Below, in pieces: positions 59,653 through 64,000 of a stretch of DNA of 64,000 nucleotides (position 1 is the stretch's first letter; each line of letters starts with the position of its first letter). Location: assembly GCA_002021875.1 (NCBI GenBank), contig CP018627.1, positions 1,364,001-1,428,000 of the forward strand. The letters run 5' to 3'. Under the pieces are notes generated by a model, which worked only from the letters and a program-made list of their open reading frames with translations, did not search any database and had not been told where the DNA came from. This DNA comes from Streptomyces hygroscopicus. GTDB taxonomy: Bacteria; Actinomycetota; Actinomycetes; Streptomycetales; Streptomycetaceae. The position numbers and the translations under genes were made by a program.

Positions 59653-60465
59653 TCAGGGCGCCGCCGCGCCCGCGAGCCCGCGGATCGTACGGGCGGAGGG
59701 CGACCCGGGGTCGGCCGTGATCAGGACCACTTCCTGGTCGTCCTCGGGTACCAGCAGGACGTCACAGTTCAGCTTGAGTGTTCCGGCCGTGGGGTGGTCG
59801 ATGGTCTTGGTCCGGTGGCCGGGCGCGTGGACCGGACGCTCGTCCCAGATCTGCCGGAACTCCTCGCTGCCGGTGCGCAGTTCGCCCAGCAGTACGGTGA
59901 GCGCCGTGTCACGGGGGTAGCGGTCGGCGGCCCGGCGCAGCCGTGCGACCACGATGTGGCCGAATTCCTGGGCGCTGGAGCTCTCGTACGCGTGGCCCCG
60001 GGCCAGGAAACGGCGGCGGGCGAGGTTGCTGTGCCGGCGGAGGTCCTCGCCGAGCAGGGCCTGCGCCAGCGGGTTCCAGGCGACCACGTCGTAGGCCGCG
60101 TCGGTGACGATCGCCCCGGTGTCGGGCAGCCGCCGCAGCATCTGGGCGATATGCGGGCGTACCCGCCGCACCGCCCGCACACCCGGGGGCGCGCTGGTCC
60201 CCGCGAGCCGGAACAGATGGCTGCGCTCGGCGGGCGCGAGCCGCAGCGCCCCCGCCAGCCCGTCCAGGATGCGCGGCGAGGGCCGGGGGCCCCGGGCCTG
60301 TTCGAGGCGGGTGTAGTAGTCGACCGACATATGGGCCAGCTCCGCCACCTCCTCCCGCCGCAGACCCGGCGTACGGCGGTGGGGGTCGGCGGGCAGACCG
60401 ATGTCGTGGGGGCGCAGCGCCTCGCGGCGGTCCCGCAGGAAGCGGGCCAGTTCGTGCCTCGCCAT
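59653..60465 (-). CDS. XRE-type regulator with MmyB-like domain (second copy)
   Basis: A 270-residue relative of the protein at 32517: PGLRREEVAELAHMSVDYYT, LEQARGPRPSPRILDGL, then the ligand domain with AIVTDAAYDVVAWNPLAQAL, SEEFRQIWDERPV and HPTAGTLKLNCDVLLVPEDD. ATG 60465 is the start. It is divergent from an SDR gene, as is the first copy, and a related operator lies between them. Confidence 0.93.
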   Translation of the reverse strand: MARHELARFLRDRREALRPHDIGLPADPHRRTPGLRREEVAELAHMSVDYYTRLEQARGPRPSPRILDGLAGALRLAPAERSHLFRLAGTSAPPGVRAVRRVRPHIAQMLRRLPDTGAIVTDAAYDVVAWNPLAQALLGEDLRRHSNLARRRFLARGHAYESSSAQEFGHIVVARLRRAADRYPRDTALTVLLGELRTGSEEFRQIWDERPVHAPGHRTKTIDHPTAGTLKLNCDVLLVPEDDQEVVLITADPGSPSARTIRGLAGAAAP

Positions 60466-60480
60466 GCTGCCTCCTTCGGC

Positions 60481-60505
60481 TGCCTGGTACAGGTTGTCCC
60501 TGGCA
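60481..60505. promoter_or_regulatory. Candidate MmyB-type operator
   Basis: TGCCTGGTACAGGTTGTCCC plus TGGCA forms an imperfect palindrome (GCCTGGTACA against GCCAGGGACA, 8 of 10) and contains the CAGG..TTGTC core seen at 32464. It lies 16 bp upstream of the regulator and 32 bp before the SDR. Confidence 0.6.
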
Positions 60506-60536
60506 GGGTGGCCGGGGCCGGGGAATCCTTGATGTC

Positions 60537-61253
60537 ATGAACAATCGCACAGCACTGGTCACCGGTGCCAACAAGGGCATCGGCAAGGACATCGCACATC
60601 AGCTCGCCGCCGAGGGGCTCACCGTGTACGTGGGCTCGCGCGACGCCGAGCGGGGGCGGCGGGCCGTCGAGGAGATCGGCGGCGGCGCCCGGCCGATGGT
60701 GCTCGACGTGACCGACCCCGGCAGTATCGCCACGGCCGCCGCGCAACTGGACCGGCTGGACATCCTGGTCAACAACGCGGGCATCATGGTGGACGGCGGC
60801 ACGGCGCCCGAGGCGGATCTCGACAGCTTCCGCCGGACGTATGAGACCAACGTCTTCGGTGTTCTCGCCGTCACCAACGCCTTTCTTCCGGCCCTGCGCC
60901 GCTCGCCCGCCCCCCGGATCGTGAATATCTCCAGCGGCACCGGTTCGCTGACCTGGAGCGCGGACCCGGAGCACCAGTTCGCCGTCTCCGCCGGATCGGG
61001 CGCGGCCTATCGCTCCTCCAAGACGGCCCTGAACGCCCTGACCGTCTACACCGCCCAGGCCCTGGCGTCCGAGGGCTTCAAGGTCAACGCGCTGGCCCCC
61101 GGGCTGCGCAGGACCGATCTGAACGCCCGCGCCGCCGAGAGCGACGGGGATCCGGCCGAGGCGGCGGCGGGCGCGGTCCGGCTCGCCCTTCTGCCGGACA
61201 CCGGGCCCACCGGCGGGTTCTTCTCCTGGGACGGCACACCGGTGCCCTGGTAG
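60537..61253 (+). CDS. SDR-family oxidoreductase (paired with the MmyB-like regulator)
   Basis: A 238-residue classical SDR: LVTGANKGIGKDIAHQLAAE, ILVNNAGIMVDGG, IVNISSGTGSLTW, AAYRSSKTALNALT (YxxxK) and APGLRRTDLN. It resembles carbonyl reductase-like SDRs that use NADPH. ATG 60537 is close to the operator at 60481, so the MmyB-like protein likely represses it directly. Natural substrate unknown. Confidence 0.93.
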   Translation: MNNRTALVTGANKGIGKDIAHQLAAEGLTVYVGSRDAERGRRAVEEIGGGARPMVLDVTDPGSIATAAAQLDRLDILVNNAGIMVDGGTAPEADLDSFRRTYETNVFGVLAVTNAFLPALRRSPAPRIVNISSGTGSLTWSADPEHQFAVSAGSGAAYRSSKTALNALTVYTAQALASEGFKVNALAPGLRRTDLNARAAESDGDPAEAAAGAVRLALLPDTGPTGGFFSWDGTPVPW

Positions 61254-61348
61254 ATCGCTCCGGTGCCCTGGTGGGCCCCGGGTTTCGTACGGGCCGTGCC
61301 GTGGCGCCCCCGCCCGTCGCCTCGGTCCGCCCGCTCCCGCCGACCGGG

Positions 61349-62974
61349 TCAGTCGGCGGAGAGCTGGGTGTTCGGCACTCGCCAGGCGGCGATCACGAAG
61401 GCGATCAGGGCCACCGCGGCCCCGGTGAGGAACACCACGCGCAGGGCGCTGACATAGCCCTCCAGGAACGGCTGCGCCACGCCCGGATCGAGGTGGCGGA
61501 GGAACGCCGAGTCCTCCAGGTTCACCCCGCCGTCGGGCCGCAGGACGCCCTTCAGCGCCTCCGCGTTCGCCGGTTCCTCGGCCAGTCGGCGGAACGACGC
61601 GTCCTCGGAGGCCACCGCCAGGCGTTCGCTGATCCGCGAACCGGCCAGGGAGAAGAGGATGGACAGGAAGGCGGCGGCGCCCACCGTGCCGCCGTTGGAG
61701 CGGAAGAAGTTCACCGACGCGGTGGCCGCCCCCATGTCGCGTCCGGGCACCTCGGACTGGGCGAGCGTGGTGATCGTCTGCATCGCCGCGCCCAGGCCCG
61801 CCCCCATGAACACCATGCCGATGGCGACGTACCACAGCGGGCTGTCGTCCCTCAGCGTGGCGAACACCAGCATGGCGACGGTGAGGGAGCCGACCCCCGC
61901 CACCAGATGGACCTTGAACCGGCCCGTCCGTGACATCAGCCGGCCCACCACGAGGGTCACCGTCACATTCGCCGCCATGGTCGGCAGCGTGGCCAGGCCC
62001 GCCTTCATCGGGCTCATGCCCTTGGCCAGCTGCAGATACAGCGGAAGCGTGGTCATGGCGCCGAACATGGTGATGCCCACGGTGAAGTGCAGCACGGTGC
62101 CCAGCCGGAACGCGCGGATGCGGAACAGTTTGACCGGCAGCAGCGCGGCGTCCGCCATCCGCCGCTCCAGCAGCACGAAGGAGACCAGCCCGACCACCCC
62201 CACCGCGTACATCATCAGCGCCCGGGGAGAGCCCCAGCCCCAGCTCCGCCCCTGTTCGGCGACGATGAGCAGGGGCACGATCCCGACCGCCAGCGTCAGC
62301 GCCCCGCCGTAGTCCAGACGGTGCCGTACGGGCTGGTGGGGCACGTGCAGCACGCGCAGGATCACCACGATGGCGAGGGCCGCCAGCGGGATGTTGACCA
62401 GGAAGATCCAGCGCCATCCGTCGAGCCCCAGCAGGGTGGCGCGCCCGGCGAACACCCCGCCCACCAGGGGGCCGACGACGCTGGAACCGGCGAACACCGC
62501 CGTGATGTAGCCCTGGTAGCGGCCGCGCTCCCGTGGCGAGGTGATGTCGGCGATGATCGTCATGGCCAGCGACATCAGTCCGCCACCGCCGAGGCCCTGG
62601 ACCGCCCGGAAGGCCGCGAGCTGGTGGATGGACGTGGCGAATCCGCACAGCAGCGACCCGAAGGTGAACAGCACGATGGCGGTCAGATAGACCGGCCGGC
62701 GGCCGTAGATGTCGGAGAGCTTGCCGTACAGCGGGGTGACGATGGTGCCGGTGACGAGATAGGCGGTGGTCACCCACGCCTGGGCGGTGAGGCCGTGCAG
62801 ATCGTCGGCGATGGTGCGCAGTGCCGAGGAGACCACGGTCTGGTCGAGCGCGGCGAGGAACATGCCGAGCATCAGTCCGGACAGCACGGTGACGACCTGG
62901 CGGTGGGACAGCCGGGCGGGGCTCTGGGGCTCGGTGGGCTCGGTGGGCTCGGTGGTGGTGGATGAGGACGACAT
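61349..62974 (-). CDS. MFS drug exporter, DHA2 (14-helix) family
   Basis: A 541-residue 14-helix proton antiporter. It has LDQTVVSSALRTIADDL in helix 1 (motif D1), LYGKLSDIYGRRPVYL (motif A), RAVQGLGGGGLMSLAMTII and AVFAGSSVVGPLVGGVFAG (motif C, antiporter signature). Family members export dyes, antibiotics or secondary metabolites. ATG 62974 is used. It follows a glycosyltransferase gene in the same direction, 193 bp apart with a terminator between, so export of a glycosylated product is only a guess. Confidence 0.93.
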   Translation of the reverse strand: MSSSSTTTEPTEPTEPQSPARLSHRQVVTVLSGLMLGMFLAALDQTVVSSALRTIADDLHGLTAQAWVTTAYLVTGTIVTPLYGKLSDIYGRRPVYLTAIVLFTFGSLLCGFATSIHQLAAFRAVQGLGGGGLMSLAMTIIADITSPRERGRYQGYITAVFAGSSVVGPLVGGVFAGRATLLGLDGWRWIFLVNIPLAALAIVVILRVLHVPHQPVRHRLDYGGALTLAVGIVPLLIVAEQGRSWGWGSPRALMMYAVGVVGLVSFVLLERRMADAALLPVKLFRIRAFRLGTVLHFTVGITMFGAMTTLPLYLQLAKGMSPMKAGLATLPTMAANVTVTLVVGRLMSRTGRFKVHLVAGVGSLTVAMLVFATLRDDSPLWYVAIGMVFMGAGLGAAMQTITTLAQSEVPGRDMGAATASVNFFRSNGGTVGAAAFLSILFSLAGSRISERLAVASEDASFRRLAEEPANAEALKGVLRPDGGVNLEDSAFLRHLDPGVAQPFLEGYVSALRVVFLTGAAVALIAFVIAAWRVPNTQLSAD

Positions 62975-63043
62975 ACGTACCTGCGAACCTTCTCTGCCGC
63001 GCGTGGGGGGCCGGGGAAAGCCAGGGCTCGAAGCCCGGAGCGG

Positions 63044-63126
63044 GGACTCGAAGCCGGAGGCCGGGGAGGTGCGGAGGCCGGAGACCGGGCGAAGTGCGGA
63101 GGCCGGAGGCCGGGGAAGAGCGGGGC
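63044..63126. repeat. Degenerate GC-rich short repeats
   Basis: Short units such as GTGCGGAGGCCGGAG recur (63069-63083 and 63094-63108, 25-bp period) among many GGAGGCCGG copies in the gap between the glycosyltransferase and exporter genes. Confidence 0.6.
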
Positions 63127-63157
63127 CCGGAGCCCGGGCGCGGCGCCCGGGCTCCGG
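63127..63157. terminator. Terminator after the glycosyltransferase gene
   Basis: CCGGAGCCCGGGCGC and GCGCCCGGGCTCCGG are perfect 15-bp arms around one base (a real loop would open 1-2 pairs), 11 bp beyond the stop at 63168. Confidence 0.8.
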
Positions 63158-63167
63158 AAGCCGGGTG

Positions 63168-64000
63168 TTATCCGGCGATCTTCTCCAGGTCGGCGACGGC
63201 ACTGTCGATCTCCGGCAGCGCCAGCATCTCCAGCCGCGCCCGGCGGGCCACGGCGCGGCAGTCGTCGTCGGCCAGCAGCTCACGGCAGACGGTGGTGATG
63301 CCGTCCGGCGTGGGGTCGGTGATGTGCCGGCCGAGGCCGAGTTCCTCGACCCGCTGTGCGTTGCCGGGCTGATCGCCGAACTGGGGCAGCACGGCCATCG
63401 GTGTCGCGGTGCGCATCGATTCGCGGATGCTGTTGAAGCCGCCGTGGGTGAGGAAGAGGTCCACGGATTCCAGCAGCAGGGGCTGTGGCAGCCGCTTGGT
63501 GATGTGCACATGCGGCGGCAACCCGTCGGTGTCCACGGGGATGCCGGAGGTGGCGAGGACGACGGTGCACTCCTCCAGCCGCGACAGCCCCTGGATCATG
63601 GCGTGCAGCGTGTCCACCGGATCCGGCACCGGCAGGGGCGACGCGGGGACGTCCGCCTCACTGTTGCCGTGGAACATGGGGATCGCGGTGCCGATGGCGG
63701 CGAATATCAGGGGCCGGTCGGTGGGCAGATCGGCGACCCAGCGCGGCAGCGCGGCGCCGCGGTCCACGTCCACCGTCTGCCGGTAGGACCAGGAGGCCGG
63801 CAGATGGCGGGCGAAGGAGAAGGCCGGTGGTACGTAGTCGACGCGCCCGTGCGGGATGAGCGACAGCGGGTCCTCGAGGGTGGACAGTCCCCGCCGTTTC
63901 CGCAGGGCGTTGAGGCCCGGCAGTATTCCGGCCGGGTCGAAGGTGTTGGAGGCCCCGGAGGGGGTGGAGAGCTGGGGGATGCCGAGCGTTTCGGCGATGA
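63168..64000 (-). CDS. Glycosyltransferase, GT1 (MGT/macrolide type), 5' end outside the window
   Basis: The frame stays open past the window edge (63774-64000 encodes IAETLGIPQLSTPSGAS and DYVPPAFSFARHLPASW), so only about 277 C-terminal codons are seen. The C-terminal domain has PLIFAAIGTA, VHITKRLPQPLLLESVDLF and THGGFNSIRESM, the nucleotide-sugar-binding region of UDP/TDP-sugar glycosyltransferases such as macrolide and terpene-glycosylating enzymes. It transfers sugars to a small-molecule acceptor. Neighbours inside the window do not show the acceptor. Confidence 0.92.
   Translation of the reverse strand, partial: IAETLGIPQLSTPSGASNTFDPAGILPGLNALRKRRGLSTLEDPLSLIPHGRVDYVPPAFSFARHLPASWSYRQTVDVDRGAALPRWVADLPTDRPLIFAAIGTAIPMFHGNSEADVPASPLPVPDPVDTLHAMIQGLSRLEECTVVLATSGIPVDTDGLPPHVHITKRLPQPLLLESVDLFLTHGGFNSIRESMRTATPMAVLPQFGDQPGNAQRVEELGLGRHITDPTPDGITTVCRELLADDDCRAVARRARLEMLALPEIDSAVADLEKIAG

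Noticed and set aside
59769..62777. 1002-codon minus-strand frame across the exporter, SDR and MmyB-like genes
   Set aside because: It crosses three well-supported genes in wrong frames and shows no family motif.

Overview
The window is high-GC actinobacterial DNA that looks like an accessory part of a Streptomyces chromosome. The evidence is dense GC-rich genes with GTG/TTG starts, long argG, secreted cellulose and hemicellulose hydrolases with CBM2 and CBM42 modules, a perfect CebR-type operator, DesK/NarL-type two-component pairs, XRE regulators of the MmyB-like class, and an IS1182-family element. I found no rRNA, tRNA, CRISPR array or riboswitch.

Layout. 1-7.1 kb: the end of argG, a decayed GH62 arabinofuranosidase gene, a GH9 cellulase, and a divergent glucarate dehydratase/MFS transporter pair sharing two matching palindromes. 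7.2-12.4 kb: an HxlR-controlled reductase and NIPSNAP pair, a YceI protein behind a strong palindrome, a thioesterase-like protein and an MFS exporter. 12.4-17.9 kb: a possible acyl-CoA catabolic group (HTD2/MaoC-like dehydratase, alpha/beta hydrolase, LysR, acyl-CoA dehydrogenase, FAD-linked oxidase). 18.1-22.3 kb: a DUF1348 protein and TetR behind paired operators, a histidine kinase/regulator pair and a serine hydrolase.

22.4-29.4 kb is the most unusual block. On the minus strand, in transcription order, it encodes a secreted V8-like serine protease, a small exported protein carrying the protease pro-region motif YWTPxR, a histidine kinase whose GTG directly follows the small protein's stop, a NarL-type regulator overlapping the kinase by 4 bp, an ABC ATPase and an 843-aa FtsX/MacB-type permease. 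I propose a linked protease/sensor/transporter module.

29.7-37.3 kb: redox enzymes and their regulators, including a P450 with no ExxR motif, an SDR with no standard start codon and a frameshifted TetR gene. 37.3-39.9 kb: a GH54-CBM42 arabinofuranosidase, whose upstream motif matches that of the GH62 remnant, and an exonuclease. 40-45.6 kb: a dienelactone hydrolase, an AmpR-like arrangement of a LysR gene between two class A beta-lactamase-type genes, a TSUP permease and another LysR. 45.6-48.9 kb: Rrf2 and Old Yellow Enzyme genes, and a GH5 mannanase with CBM2 behind a CebR-type box. 49-54.7 kb: a DksA-type protein, CPBP protease, SDR, a DD-carboxypeptidase, and an IS1182-family element inserted exactly in the loop of the carboxypeptidase terminator. 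54.8-64 kb: a lipase-like hydrolase, an AraC remnant, an atypical IMPase plus F420-reductase-like pair, an LCP cell-wall ligase, a small membrane protein, a second MmyB-like/SDR pair, a DHA2 exporter and an incomplete glycosyltransferase.

Protein families are recognised by reading motifs. No database search was run, so substrates and regulators are inferred unless stated.
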